A stretch of DNA of 64,000 bases from Eubacterium sp. ER2 (GTDB lineage: Bacteria > Bacillota > Clostridia > Lachnospirales > Lachnospiraceae), in the NCBI RefSeq assembly GCF_000765215.1, contig NZ_JPJE01000008.1, positions 1 to 64,000 of the forward strand. Direction: 5' to 3'. Both the position numbers and the translations under genes were made by a program. The notes beneath the pieces were generated by a model. It saw only the letters and a program-made list of their open reading frames with translations. It did not search any database and had not been told where the DNA came from. Positions 43,467 through 51,766 of this stretch are shown one piece after another (position 1 is the first letter of the stretch; every line of letters starts with the position of its first letter).

Positions 43467-43986
43467 CTGTCACAGTGAACACAGCTTCCTTTCCATTCAG
43501 CTCATCCACTCCATAGTCCTCCGGGAAGGTGACAGTGACGTCCACTGTGTCGCCGGGGTGGGCGCCAATGAGCTGATCCTCAAAGCCGTCGATGTAGGAG
43601 CCGGAGCCTATCTCCAGATCCGCGCCGGAGCCATTTGTGCTGCCTCCCTCAAACTCCACGCCGTCCACCGTTCCCACATAGTCGATGTTGACAGTGTCTC
43701 CGCTCTCCACAGTGAGAGAGGTGTCAGTTGAGTAGGAGGGGCTGTCCGTATCGCTGCTGCCGGTATCTGACGCATCTGCGGCGGATGTGTCTTCCGCAGC
43801 CGTGTCGGCAGAGGAGTTGTCCCCGGATGAGGACCGGGAGGAGAGAGCGATAGCTGTAATGAGAATGATGACGGCAAGGCAGGGAATGGCAATGATGAGG
43901 AGTTTTTTGAGCTTCCGTATGCGCTCTTTTTTCCGGCGCTCCCGGGCTCTCCGCTGCTGTGCCATTTTTCGGTTTTCTTTTTTCAT
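43447..43986 (-). CDS. Membrane-anchored FKBP-type peptidyl-prolyl isomerase (trigger-factor-like domain)
   Basis: 179 aa. A very basic N-terminus ([27 protein letters not shown]) precedes one membrane helix ([20 protein letters not shown]), then a Ser/Asp/Thr-rich spacer (~55-90) and an FKBP domain (~92-179): [79 protein letters not shown]. The domain follows the trigger-factor PPIase, without ribosome-binding or chaperone arms. It should face outward and help fold exported proteins. The start is supported by GAGGTAAG upstream. Confidence 0.85.
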   Translation of the reverse strand: MKKENRKMAQQRRARERRKKERIRKLKKLLIIAIPCLAVIILITAIALSSRSSSGDNSSADTAAEDTSAADASDTGSSDTDSPSYSTDTSLTVESGDTVNIDYVGTVDGVEFEGGSTNGSGADLEIGSGSYIDGFEDQLIGAHPGDTVDVTVTFPEDYGVDELNGKEAVFTVTVNGIYE

Positions 43987-44104
43987 AGTGTGATCTTACC
44001 TCGTTTCATTAAAATATCCTTTTTTATTTTACAGAGAAAATATGGTGAAACTGTGATTTTTACAGAGAAATAAAAAAATCTGCACAAAACAGAGGGCTCA
44101 GGGC

Positions 44105-44133
44105 TTGTACAGACAGGCCGGCTGTGCTATGAT
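44105..44133 (+). promoter_or_regulatory. Promoter of a leader or non-coding transcript
   Basis: TTGTAC (44105-44110), a 17-base spacer, TATGAT (44128-44133). The first ORF of any length starts 330 bases further on, after a terminator. Confidence 0.6.
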
Positions 44134-44139
44134 GTGGAG

Positions 44140-44394
44140 AGCAAAACAAGGGAGGTGGCTTGATGTCGGCTATTCGCTAACAAAAGGAACAACGGATTTT
44201 GTCTCATCTTCAGCATTGAGATGGGTTTATTTGTTGTATCTGTCTGCGGATAGTAACATCAGGCTGGCTTTTTATTGAAAGGCAGTTCTATTTCCTGCGG
44301 GATTTTTCTGCGAAATTTTTGTGTGGATTTTTCAGAGCCTGATACAGCAGGGCAGACAGACGGATAACCCGGATCAATGGGTTGTCCTTTTTTT
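44140..44394 (+). ncRNA. Candidate leader/attenuator or small RNA with a 5-codon ORF
   Basis: The stretch between the promoter at 44105-44133 and the terminator at 44362-44394 has no ORF of normal size. It holds AGGGAGGTGG followed by ATG at 44163 and a 5-codon frame (MSAIR, stop 44178-44180), a small CATCT/AGATG hairpin near 44203-44222 and T-rich runs. It could be an attenuator for the RNHCP gene or a free small RNA. I recognise no riboswitch consensus. The remaining gap (43987-44104) is AT-rich with nothing seen. Confidence 0.35.
44362..44394 (+). terminator. Terminator ahead of the RNHCP gene
   Basis: GGATAACCC (44362-44370) pairs with GGGTTGTCC (44379-44387; one G-U pair), followed by seven Ts. 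It lies 73 bases upstream of the next start codon. Confidence 0.85.
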
Positions 44395-44467
44395 ATTCTG
44401 AAGAGGACCTGTCCGGTTTGTTCCGAGCATAAAAGGGTGCAAATCGACGACTTGGAGGAGAAAGATC

Positions 44468-45244
44468 ATGAAAGAAGAAACAAAGTATATCTGTCCCAGC
44501 TGTGGCTGGACATCAAACCTGGACGAAAAAGAGAGCTGGCCGGACCACTGCCCCAACTGCCTGTCCGGCATACATGAGACGGACGAAGAGGGATGCGAGT
44601 GCGGGGGCATGCTGGAGCCGGTAGGCATCTGGGTGAGAGAGAGCGATGCCTGGGAGATCGTGGAGCGGTGCAGACTCTGCGGGGAGATGACTGCTGTGGA
44701 GATGTCAGACAGGGACAATCTCATCAAGGTCATGTCCATCGCGTCAAAGCCCCTGTCCTCCCCTCCCTTCCCCATTGAGAGAATGGAGGAGCTGACAAGG
44801 ATCATGGGAGGTCAGGGAGAGGAGGAAGGAAAAATGAACAGAGAAAATAAAAAGCGCAAATATGACAAGAAGTATTTCAGGACACATCCCTGTATGGATC
44901 CCTTTACGTGCAAGGTGTGCGGATGGCCGGTGGTGCCGGCGGGAGCAGGGAGCGGCCACAGGAACCACTGCCCCAACTGCCTGTACAGTCTGCATCTGGA
45001 CCAGGAGCCGGGGGACAGGGCGTCGGACTGTCACGGACGCATGGAGCCCATCGGCGTGTGGGTGAGAAAGAACGGGGAGTGGGCCATCCTGCACCGGTGT
45101 CAGCGGTGCGGCAAGATCGGTTCAAACCGCATTGCGGCGGACGACAATCCTATGAAGCTCATGGCCCTGGCCATGCGCCCCTTTGGGAGCAGCGCCATCT
45201 CCAGGGAGGAGATCCGGGACATGACAGCCTCCATGGAGGGATAG
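44468..45244 (+). CDS. Tandem RNHCP-domain protein
   Basis: 258 aa made of two homologous cysteine-rich modules. Copy 1 has CPSCGW...DHCPNCLSGIHETDEEGCECGGMLEPVGIWVRESDAWEIVERCRLCG. Copy 2 has CKVCGWPVVP...GHRNHCPNCLYSLHLDQEPGDRASDCHGRMEPIGVWVRKNGEWAILHRCQRCGKIGSNRIAADDNPMKLMALAMRP. The RNHCP motif itself is intact only in copy 2 (PDHCPNC in copy 1). Each probably binds zinc. Between them an internal GGAGG (44821-44825) stands 8 bases before an in-frame ATG at 44834, so copy 2 may also be made alone or was once a separate gene. Function unknown; a nucleic-acid role is a guess. Confidence 0.8.
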   Translation: MKEETKYICPSCGWTSNLDEKESWPDHCPNCLSGIHETDEEGCECGGMLEPVGIWVRESDAWEIVERCRLCGEMTAVEMSDRDNLIKVMSIASKPLSSPPFPIERMEELTRIMGGQGEEEGKMNRENKKRKYDKKYFRTHPCMDPFTCKVCGWPVVPAGAGSGHRNHCPNCLYSLHLDQEPGDRASDCHGRMEPIGVWVRKNGEWAILHRCQRCGKIGSNRIAADDNPMKLMALAMRPFGSSAISREEIRDMTASMEG

Positions 45245-45367
45245 GCGGAGGAGCGCAGGTGAAGGATCTGAGAAAGCAGGAACTGGGAAGGAGAACTGAG
45301 AAAGAGATATTGTCTATCCTCTGGATTGAGGGTATAATAAAAAAGATAAAATGAAAGGAGGCCGGGA

Positions 45368-46099
45368 ATGTACGAGACCTGTATTTTTGACCTGTACGGC
45401 ACGCTTGTGGACATACACACGGACGAAGAAAAGGAGGAGCTGTGGGAGAGACTGGCTCTGTTTTACGCCTTTTACGGCGCAGCCTACACGCCGGGGGAGC
45501 TTAGAGCGGCCTACCGGCGGCTGACAGAGGAGCAAAGCGCCGGCAAGAGAGGAGTCAGGAGGGACGCCCATGAGGCGTTTCCGGAGATACAGATCGAGGA
45601 CGTCTTCCGGTCGCTTTTCCTGGAGGAGGGGGCAGAGGCGGACGAGCCTCTGGTGCGGCACGCGGGTCAGTTTTTCCGCATCCTCTCCATAGACTATCTG
45701 AGGCTCTACGAGGGGACGAAGGAGATGCTCCAGGCCCTGCGGGAGAAGGGGAAAAAGCTTTACCTTTTGTCCAATGCCCAGAAAATATTCACAGAGTATG
45801 AGATGAACGCTCTGGGGATCACTCCGTATTTTGACGGCATTTTCATCTCCTCGGAGCAGGGCTGCAAGAAGCCGGACCTGGCCTTTTACGAGTCCCTCCT
45901 CACAGCCTTTGCCATTCCCAGGAAGACGGCGGTCATGACGGGAAATGACGGGCTGTGCGACATCGAGGGAGCGAAGAGGGCCGGGCTTGCCACGGTCTAC
46001 GTGCGGACAGAGATTTCGCCAGAGGAGCCATTCCCCGCGGCGGATCACGTCCTGGAGAGGATGGACATGAAAAAGCTCAGGGATATCCTCCTTGGATAG
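45368..46099 (+). CDS. HAD-superfamily hydrolase, YjjG-like
   Basis: 243 aa. The HAD motifs are FDLYGTLVD (nucleophile Asp 7 and acid/base Asp), LYLLSNAQ (motif II), KKPDLAFYE (motif III lysine) and MTGNDGLCDIEGAKRAGL (motif IV, where the usual GD is GND). The helical cap falls between residues ~20-90. Relatives include nucleotidases such as YjjG and 2-haloacid dehalogenase-like phosphatases. A strong AAAGGAGG precedes the ATG. Substrate unknown. Confidence 0.85.
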   Translation: MYETCIFDLYGTLVDIHTDEEKEELWERLALFYAFYGAAYTPGELRAAYRRLTEEQSAGKRGVRRDAHEAFPEIQIEDVFRSLFLEEGAEADEPLVRHAGQFFRILSIDYLRLYEGTKEMLQALREKGKKLYLLSNAQKIFTEYEMNALGITPYFDGIFISSEQGCKKPDLAFYESLLTAFAIPRKTAVMTGNDGLCDIEGAKRAGLATVYVRTEISPEEPFPAADHVLERMDMKKLRDILLG

Positions 46100-46138
46100 A
46101 AGAGATACCAGAAAAAAAGAACAGAAGAGGAAAATGAC

Positions 46139-46798
46139 ATGAAAGAAAAATGGATGAGCAGCGTTATGGCCGGTGTGTTTATTTCCATGGGAGCCATGAC
46201 CTATCTCGCAATCCCCAACACATTGGTGGGAAGCCTGTTTTTTGCGGTGGGAATTCTCCTTGTGCTCAACCTCCACAACATGCTTGTGACAAGGGTGTGC
46301 CCGCTGATGGTGTATGACAGAAGATATCACTGGAGCGATGTAGCGGTGGCCTGGGCGGGCAACGGCATAGGGACGCTGATCGCGGCGGCCGCTGTGCAGG
46401 GTACAAGATTTAAGGAGACGATCCGGGAGCCTCTGGCCAGGATCGGTGAGACGAAGCTTCAGGACGCTCCTTTGAGCCTCTTTATCCTGGCTGTGTTCTG
46501 CGGGTTCTTTGTGGCCTTTGCAGTGCTTATCGGCGCCAGGTATGAAAACGGCTCCTTTGCCCAGATCTTCTATGTGTGGCTCTTTATCACCGCCTTTGTG
46601 TTCTGCGGGTTTGAGCATATCGTGGCGGATATGTTTTACCTGTCCTGCTGCTGGCTCCAGTTCGGGATCAGCGCGCTGGAGGCTTTGAAGGTGCTGGCCT
46701 TTGTCTCGGCGGGCAATCTGGCCGGGGGCATGTTCATCGCCTGGGCTGTGCGCAGTCTGGATCAAAAGAAGAGCGCTACCGGTGCAGAGGGTAAATGA
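46139..46798 (+). CDS. Formate/nitrite transporter (FNT) family channel
   Basis: 219 aa, shorter than the ~270 aa of FocA. Six hydrophobic segments are present with FNT features: GVFISMGAMTYLAIPN, GILLVLNLHNMLVTRVCPLM (FNT signature region), AWAGNGIGTLIAAA, and GFEHIVADMFYLS containing the central gating histidine, then SAGNLAGGMFI. It probably passes formate. In a genome with fhs this links fermentation formate to C1 metabolism. The first helix region is compact, accounting for the short length. Confidence 0.85.
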   Translation: MKEKWMSSVMAGVFISMGAMTYLAIPNTLVGSLFFAVGILLVLNLHNMLVTRVCPLMVYDRRYHWSDVAVAWAGNGIGTLIAAAAVQGTRFKETIREPLARIGETKLQDAPLSLFILAVFCGFFVAFAVLIGARYENGSFAQIFYVWLFITAFVFCGFEHIVADMFYLSCCWLQFGISALEALKVLAFVSAGNLAGGMFIAWAVRSLDQKKSATGAEGK

Positions 46799-46868
46799 GC
46801 AGATAGCATAAGCGAACAGAAGCTATGGAAAACACAAAAAGTACAAATAGAAACGGAGGAAACAAAGC

Positions 46869-47885
46869 ATGGACAAAGTGATTTTAGGGAAGACCGGGAT
46901 CGAGGTCAACAAGAACGGATTTGGGGCCCTGCCCATCCAGCGCATCACGAAGAAGGAGGCTGTCTATCTCCTGCAGAAGGCATTTTACAACGGGATCAAC
47001 TATTTTGATACCGCCAGGGCCTACTCGGACAGCGAGGAGAAGCTGGGCGCTGCCTTTGAGTACACAAGGGACAAAATCGTCATCAGCACGAAGACTGCTG
47101 CCCAGACGGCAGAGGATATGTGGAAGGATCTGGAGGAGAGCCTTACAAAGCTGAAGACAGACTACATAGACATCTACCAGTTCCACAACCCGGCCTTCTG
47201 CCCGAAGCCGGGAGATGAGTCCGGTCTCTACGATGCGGCTCTGGAGGCAAAAAAGCAGGGAAAGATCCGCCACATCGGCATCACAAACCACAGGATCGCT
47301 GTGGCGAAGGAGGCGATCCAGTCCGGTCTCTATGAGACATTGCAGTTCCCCTTCTCCTATCTGGCGTCAGATACAGACCTGGAGATCGTAGAGGAGTGTA
47401 AGGCGGCGGATATGGGATTTATCGCTATGAAAGGGCTGGCAGGGGGACTGATCCACAATTCAGCCTGCGCCTACGCCTTTATGGCCCAGCCGCAGTTCGC
47501 CCACGTGGCTCCTATCTGGGGCGTGCAGAGGGAGTCGGAGCTGGATGAATTTCTCTCCTATCAGGTCTGTCCGCCTGCGCTTGACGGGAACCTCCTCGCA
47601 GAGATCGAGAAGGACAAGAAGCAGCTCTCCGGTGATTTCTGCAGAGGCTGCGGCTACTGCATGCCCTGTCCCGCAGGCATTGAGATCAACAACTGTGCCA
47701 GGATGAGCCTGATGCTCCGCCGGGCGCCCCAGGAGGGATGGCTCTCCAAGGAGTGGCAGGAGAAGATGAAGAAGATTGAAAATTGTCTCCACTGCGGCCA
47801 TTGCATGAGCAAATGTCCCTACGGCCTGAATACGCCGGATCTGCTGGCAAAGAATTACGAGGACTACAAGACCTTTCTGAAATAA
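46869..47885 (+). CDS. Aldo/keto reductase with C-terminal 4Fe-4S ferredoxin domain
   Basis: 338 aa. The barrel has FGALPIQRITKKEAVYLLQKAFYNGINYFDTARAYSDSEEKLG (catalytic Asp and Tyr), ISTKTAAQ (catalytic Lys), DIYQFHNP and HIGITNHR. The C-terminal ~80 residues add FCRGCGYCMPCPAGIEINNCAR and ENCLHCGHCMSKCPYGLNTP, two Fe-S cluster motifs. This fusion is common in anaerobes and suggests electron input from ferredoxin or a partner. Substrate unknown. It is followed 15 bases later by the DUF5655 gene. Confidence 0.92.
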   Translation: MDKVILGKTGIEVNKNGFGALPIQRITKKEAVYLLQKAFYNGINYFDTARAYSDSEEKLGAAFEYTRDKIVISTKTAAQTAEDMWKDLEESLTKLKTDYIDIYQFHNPAFCPKPGDESGLYDAALEAKKQGKIRHIGITNHRIAVAKEAIQSGLYETLQFPFSYLASDTDLEIVEECKAADMGFIAMKGLAGGLIHNSACAYAFMAQPQFAHVAPIWGVQRESELDEFLSYQVCPPALDGNLLAEIEKDKKQLSGDFCRGCGYCMPCPAGIEINNCARMSLMLRRAPQEGWLSKEWQEKMKKIENCLHCGHCMSKCPYGLNTPDLLAKNYEDYKTFLK

Positions 47886-47900
47886 AGAGGAGCCGGGAAG

Positions 47901-48278
47901 ATGGATGACAGAGTGCTGCAGTTTTTTGAGCAGATGCCGGAGGCTTTGCCTCTGTATGTGAAGTTCGAGAAAGAGGTTCTCTCCCGGGTAGAGAACGTGC
48001 GCATCAAGGTGCAGAAGACTCAGATCACCTACACCAACAGACATGTCTTTGCCTGCGTCTCCTTCGCGAAGGTGAGAAAGGCGAAGGAGCGGCCGCCGGT
48101 CTATATTGTAATTACCTTTGGGCTGGCCTGTAAAAAGGAGTCGCCCCGCATCGACATCGCCACCGAGCCCTATCCCAACCGGTGGACCCACCATGTCCTT
48201 GTGTCCCGGGAGGAGGAGATTGATGAGGAGCTGCTCGGCTGGGTGGAGGAGGCGGCCGCCTTCTCAGCGGCGAAGTGA
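47901..48278 (+). CDS. DUF5655 domain protein
   Basis: 125 aa, soluble. The sequence VRIKVQKTQITYTNRHVFACVSFAKVRKAKERPPVYIVITFGLACKKESPRIDIATEPYPNRWTHHVLVSREEEIDEELLGWVEEAAAFSAAK fits DUF5655 (KxQKTQI, TFGL, YPNRWTHH). Family function is unknown; relatives occur as stand-alone proteins or fused to other domains. It is probably co-transcribed with the aldo/keto reductase. Its stop codon lies in a 24-base tandem duplication. Confidence 0.75.
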   Translation: MDDRVLQFFEQMPEALPLYVKFEKEVLSRVENVRIKVQKTQITYTNRHVFACVSFAKVRKAKERPPVYIVITFGLACKKESPRIDIATEPYPNRWTHHVLVSREEEIDEELLGWVEEAAAFSAAK

Positions 48279-48322
48279 CAGGAAAGATTTTTTGGACAGT
48301 GACAGGAAAGATTTTTTGGACG
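48275..48322 (+). repeat. 24-base tandem duplication spanning a stop codon
   Basis: Copies at 48275-48298 and 48299-48322 match in 23 of 24 bases; each begins GTGACAGGAAAGATTTTTTG. The first copy carries the DUF5655 TGA. Confidence 0.9.
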
Positions 48323-48391
48323 GAGTCTTGACAGATGGAAGAAAAACTATCATAATAGGCTCGTTGGGAAATGAATACGGAAATATGGCAA

Positions 48392-48425
48392 GGGAGCTGT
48401 GAGATGAGATCACAGCTCCCTTTTT
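48392..48425 (+). terminator. Intrinsic terminator before the second Fe-ADH gene
   Basis: GGGAGCTGTGA (48392-48402) pairs perfectly with TCACAGCTCCC (48410-48420), followed by five Ts. Confidence 0.9.
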
Positions 48426-48473
48426 GCTTCCGCATTTGTTTAGAATGGAACAGAGAAAGGATGGAGAGCTATC

Positions 48474-49637
48474 ATGATGACAATATTCAGCCATTATCTC
48501 CCGGTCAATCTGATCTTCGGAGCCGGGAAGACCGAAGTACTGGGAGAGGAGGCCGCGAAATACGGGCGAAAGGCCATGATCGTGACGGGGAGAGGCAGCA
48601 CAAAGAGATCCGGGCTCTTGGATCGGGCGAAAGCGCTGCTTGAAAAAGAGGGGATGGAGGTGACTGTCTTTGACGAGGCGGAGCCCAATCCCCTTGCATC
48701 TACCGCTATGCGAGGCGCCGCCATCGCCAGGGAGAAGGGCTGCGATGTGATCGTGGGTCTTGGAGGGGGAAGCATCATGGACTGCAGCAAGGCGGTGGCC
48801 TTTGCGGCCTGCAATGAGGGACCGATCTTCGACTATATCTATGGGGTGAAGAAAGGCGCCGGCGCGCTGCCTCTTGTCCTTGTGCCCACCACCTGCGGGA
48901 CAGGCAGCGAGGGCAACTGCTTTGCCGTGCTCACAGAGGACGAGACAAGGGACAAAAAATCTTTGCGGGACAACGCGGTCATCGCCAGGGCGTCCATCGT
49001 TGACCCGGAGCTGATGACCACCATGCCGGCTCATGTCCTGGCGTCCGTTGGATTTGACGCCCTTTGCCACTGCATGGAGGCCTATATGAGTAAAATCTGT
49101 GACCCGATCACGGAGATCATGGCTCTGGAGGGCATCCGCCTCATCGGCGGAAATCTGGTGAAAATCTATGAGGAGAAGAAAAAAGGGCTCACAGACCCAG
49201 CTGCCATGGACATGGATGCCTGGAGCGCTGTCTGCCTGGCCAGCACATACGGCGGCATGGTCATTAACCAGGCCGGGGTGACTGCTCCCCACGGGCTGGA
49301 GCACCCGGCCAGCGGCATGCGCAACATCACCCACGGCAGGGGCCTGGCAGCCCTCACTCCGGTCATCTACAGGCGCACCGTAGAGGCGGCTCCGGAGACA
49401 TTTGCCGTCATCTCAAAATGTCTGGGAGGCGCGGATGAGAAGGACTGCGTGGCTGTCATCGAGGCGCTCCTGGACAGCCTGGATCTGCGGACAACTCTCT
49501 CGGCGGAAGGCGTCCTTCCGGAGGACGTGGAGTGGATGACAAAGAACGCTTTCAAGGTCTCCGCGGCCGGACTCCAGAACCACCCCAAGGTGTTCACGGA
49601 GGAGGAAGTGGCCCAGATCTACCGGGAAGCGCTGTAA
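48474..49637 (+). CDS. Iron-containing alcohol dehydrogenase, second copy
   Basis: 387 aa group III Fe-ADH, only distantly similar to the enzyme at 35.8 kb. Cofactor motif VGLGGGSIMDCSKAVAFAA, then VPTTCGTGSEGNCFAVL, VDPELMTTMPAHVLASVGFDALCHCMEAYMS and APHGLEHPASGMRNITHGRGLA, supplying the metal aspartate and histidines. NADPH- or NADH-linked reduction of an aldehyde is expected; the substrate is unknown. No Rex box was found in front. ATG 48474 or 48477 are both possible starts. Confidence 0.92.
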   Translation: MMTIFSHYLPVNLIFGAGKTEVLGEEAAKYGRKAMIVTGRGSTKRSGLLDRAKALLEKEGMEVTVFDEAEPNPLASTAMRGAAIAREKGCDVIVGLGGGSIMDCSKAVAFAACNEGPIFDYIYGVKKGAGALPLVLVPTTCGTGSEGNCFAVLTEDETRDKKSLRDNAVIARASIVDPELMTTMPAHVLASVGFDALCHCMEAYMSKICDPITEIMALEGIRLIGGNLVKIYEEKKKGLTDPAAMDMDAWSAVCLASTYGGMVINQAGVTAPHGLEHPASGMRNITHGRGLAALTPVIYRRTVEAAPETFAVISKCLGGADEKDCVAVIEALLDSLDLRTTLSAEGVLPEDVEWMTKNAFKVSAAGLQNHPKVFTEEEVAQIYREAL

Positions 49638-49705
49638 GGATAAAGCGGCCCGGAAAAGACAGCATAGATAAAGAAAGTATAGATAAGGCAGTATGGTTGA
49701 GTAAT

Positions 49706-49749
49706 CCTCTCTGATGCAGTATAATACGGTGTCAGAGAGGAATTTTTTT
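49706..49749 (+). terminator. Intrinsic terminator after the second Fe-ADH gene
   Basis: CCTCTCTGA (49706-49714) pairs with TCAGAGAGG (49732-49740), then AATTTTTTT. Confidence 0.8.
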
Positions 49750-49777
49750 GATTGCGGAAGGGGGGCAAGAGGAGAGG

Positions 49778-50215
49778 ATGATCAGAAAATTTGAGGAGAG
49801 GGATCTGGAGACGGTCATGGGACTCTGGCTGGAGGGCAACCTGCAGGCCCACAGCTTTATTCCGGAGCGGTACTGGAAGGACAACCAGGAGCTTGTAAGA
49901 GACCTGCTGCCAGGCGCTGCCCTCTATGTGTACGAGGAGGAGGGAGCGGGCCGCCCGGACGGATTTATAGGTCTTAGCGGGGACTATATCGAGGGGATTT
50001 TTGTGCGGGACGAGAAGCGGTCAGCCGGTATCGGCGCCGCCCTCCTGGATTTCGCAAAGAAGAACCGCAGCGCTCTCACCCTCCGGGTATACCAGAAAAA
50101 TGAGAGGGCCGTGAGGTTTTATCTGAGAAACGGGTTCCGCATCCGGCAGGAAGGGCTGGATGAGGGGACCGGAGAAAGAGAGTATGAGATGGAATGGAAA
50201 GGAGAGGGAAGATGA
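49778..50215 (+). CDS. GNAT-family N-acetyltransferase
   Basis: 145 aa from ATG 49778; a TTG at 49748 lies at the end of the terminator T-run and is less likely. The GNAT motif A is GIFVRDEKRSAGIGAALLDFAKKN (R/Q-x-x-G-x-G/A acetyl-CoA loop), with a C-terminal VYQKNERAVRFYLRNGFRI (motif B). The layout resembles YiaC/YjaB-like enzymes that acetylate protein lysines or small amines. It overlaps the next gene by 4 bases (ATGA), so the two are coupled. Confidence 0.85.
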   Translation: MIRKFEERDLETVMGLWLEGNLQAHSFIPERYWKDNQELVRDLLPGAALYVYEEEGAGRPDGFIGLSGDYIEGIFVRDEKRSAGIGAALLDFAKKNRSALTLRVYQKNERAVRFYLRNGFRIRQEGLDEGTGEREYEMEWKGEGR

Positions 50216-50655
50216 TGAGAGATGTCCAAAAGACGATAGGAAATATGGCGGACAGGGCGGGAAACTGCTTTATAAGCTACATAGACAGTGAGGGATTTCC
50301 GGTGACAAAGGCCATGCTGAAGCCAAGGCAGAGGGAGGGCATCAGGATCTTCTGGTTTTCCACCAACACATCCTCCAACAAGGTGAAATGCTTCCGGGAT
50401 AACCCGAAAGCCAGCATCTACTTTATGGACAGGCGCTATTTCAGGGGCGTCAGCCTGTCCGGCACAGTGGAGGTGCTGGAGGATCCGGAGGTGAAGGAGC
50501 GGCTCTGGCAGGAGGGAGACACGCTGTTCTACAAGGAGGGCGTGACAGACCCGGACTACTGCGTGCTTAAATTTACGGCGGAGAAGGGGCGCTATTACAG
50601 CAATATGAAGTCGGAGGATTTTGAGGTTTCAGATTGGCAAAGCAATACCGATTAG
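50212..50655 (+). CDS. Pyridoxamine 5'-phosphate oxidase-family flavin-binding protein
   Basis: 147 aa split-barrel protein: AGNCFISYIDSEGFPVTKAMLKPRQREGIRIFWFSTNTSSNKVKCFRDNPKASIYFMDRRYFRGVSLSGTVEVLEDPEVKERLW. It resembles general-stress/FMN-binding PNPOx-like proteins rather than PdxH. It likely binds FMN or F420-like flavin and reduces small compounds; activity unknown. The start at 50212 overlaps the GNAT stop. Confidence 0.85.
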   Translation: MMRDVQKTIGNMADRAGNCFISYIDSEGFPVTKAMLKPRQREGIRIFWFSTNTSSNKVKCFRDNPKASIYFMDRRYFRGVSLSGTVEVLEDPEVKERLWQEGDTLFYKEGVTDPDYCVLKFTAEKGRYYSNMKSEDFEVSDWQSNTD

Positions 50656-50679
50656 AATTTCTGGAAAGGAATCGTTGTA

Positions 50680-50889
50680 ATGAGCGAATTTAAAGACTTT
50701 TTGAATGAAATTTTACAACAATTAAAAGAGGATGAATTTCGAAAAGAGTATGATGCATTACAGCCTGAATTTGACATTATTCGAGCGATTGTAGAAGCAA
50801 GAACATCACAAAATCTAACGCAAAAAGAATGAGCTGATGGCATGGGGATGGATTTAAAGCTTTCTTTTGTCACCAAAAAGCATATGTAA
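50680..50889 (+). pseudogene. XRE/HigA-type antitoxin remnant with internal deletion and nonsense codon
   Basis: From ATG 50680 the frame gives 50 residues of a typical antitoxin N-terminus (MSEFKDFLNEI..., ALQPEFDIIRAIVEARTSQNLTQKE), then TGA at 50830. The same frame continues as ADGMGMDLKLSFVTKKHM to TAA at 50887, which is the C-terminus of the same family. About 35-40 residues holding the helix-turn-helix are missing; the junction fits recombination across the repeated Leu-Ala of QKELA and RLADGMG, with the leucine codon now TGA. AT-rich. A terminator follows directly, and a toxin tail fragment lies opposite. Confidence 0.75.
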
Positions 50890-50920
50890 AAAGGGAAAAA
50901 CAGCATTTACAAAAGATGAA

Positions 50921-50953
50921 AGGTTGTCCATCTGGTTGAGGACAACCTTTTTT
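50921..50953 (+). terminator. Terminator after the antitoxin remnant
   Basis: AGGTTGTCC (50921-50929) pairs with GGACAACCT (50940-50948), ending in six Ts. Confidence 0.85.
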
Positions 50954-50958
50954 GGCTC

Positions 50959-51009
50959 TCAAAACAGATCGCTGTGCGTGCCGATCCTTGAGAGTGTTAG
51001 GTATACCGG
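50959..51009 (-). pseudogene. C-terminal fragment of a YafQ/RelE-type toxin
   Basis: On the minus strand the frame reads PVYLTLSRIGTHSDLF and stops (TGA, 50961-50959). LxLxRxGTHSDLF is the characteristic end of YafQ-type mRNA interferases. Sequence further upstream in that frame does not look like the family, so only the tail remains. The stretch 51010-51166 holds an ATACCAG/CTGGTAT inverted repeat (51093-51115) next to a TATAAT that may be the promoter for the HD gene, and nothing else seen. Confidence 0.6.
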
Positions 51010-51166
51010 CAATTCGGAAAATGAATTATAAGTCTTATAACCAGCGGGATAAATCCTGCACAATATAAATGTAGAGTATAATATACATCTGGATACCAGC
51101 GGCGGCATCTGGTATAATAACATTTAAACTTACCAGACTACATGGAAGAAAGGCAGGCTAGAACAA

Positions 51167-51766
51167 ATGAAGAGCAATCTGACAAGAGAGGAAGCGCTGG
51201 AGCTTCTGAGGACATATAACAAGGAACCCTTCCACATTCAGCACGGTCTGACAGTGGAGAAGGTGATGCGCTGGTACGCCCGGGAGCTGGGATACGGCGA
51301 TGAGGAGGAGTACTGGGGGATCACAGGGCTTCTCCACGATATCGACTTTGAGCTCTACCCGGAGGAGCACTGCCAGAAGGCGCCGGAGCTTCTGCGAAAG
51401 GCCGGAGTGGGGGAGGATATGATCCACTCTGTGTGCTCCCACGGCTACGGCATCTGCTCGGACGAGGAGCCCTCCTGCGAGATGGAGAAGGTTCTCTTTG
51501 CGGCGGATGAGCTGACGGGACTGATCTGGGCGGCGGCCCTGATGCGCCCCTCAAAGAGTGTGTCGGACATGGAGGTGTCCAGCGTAAAAAAGAAGTTTAA
51601 AGACAAGCGGTTTGCTGCCGGCTGCTCCAGGGATATCATACGGAAAGGGGCGCAGATGCTCGGGTGGGAGCTGAATGAACTGTTTGAGAAGACGCTCCTG
51701 GCCATGAAGTCATGCGAGAAGGAGATACAGGAGGAGATGACAGCTATTAACGGAGAAGAGGAGTAA
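51167..51766 (+). CDS. HD-domain phosphohydrolase
   Basis: 199 aa. The HD motif is HGLTVEKVMRWYARELGYGDEEEYWGITGLLHDIDFELYPEEH (H...HD), with a later HGYG and AADELTGLIWAAALMRPSKSVSDMEVSSVKKKFKDKRFAAG. This type is widespread in Firmicutes and resembles nucleotide or small phosphoester hydrolases; no substrate can be given. The stop overlaps the helD start by 1 base. Confidence 0.85.
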   Translation: MKSNLTREEALELLRTYNKEPFHIQHGLTVEKVMRWYARELGYGDEEEYWGITGLLHDIDFELYPEEHCQKAPELLRKAGVGEDMIHSVCSHGYGICSDEEPSCEMEKVLFAADELTGLIWAAALMRPSKSVSDMEVSSVKKKFKDKRFAAGCSRDIIRKGAQMLGWELNELFEKTLLAMKSCEKEIQEEMTAINGEEE

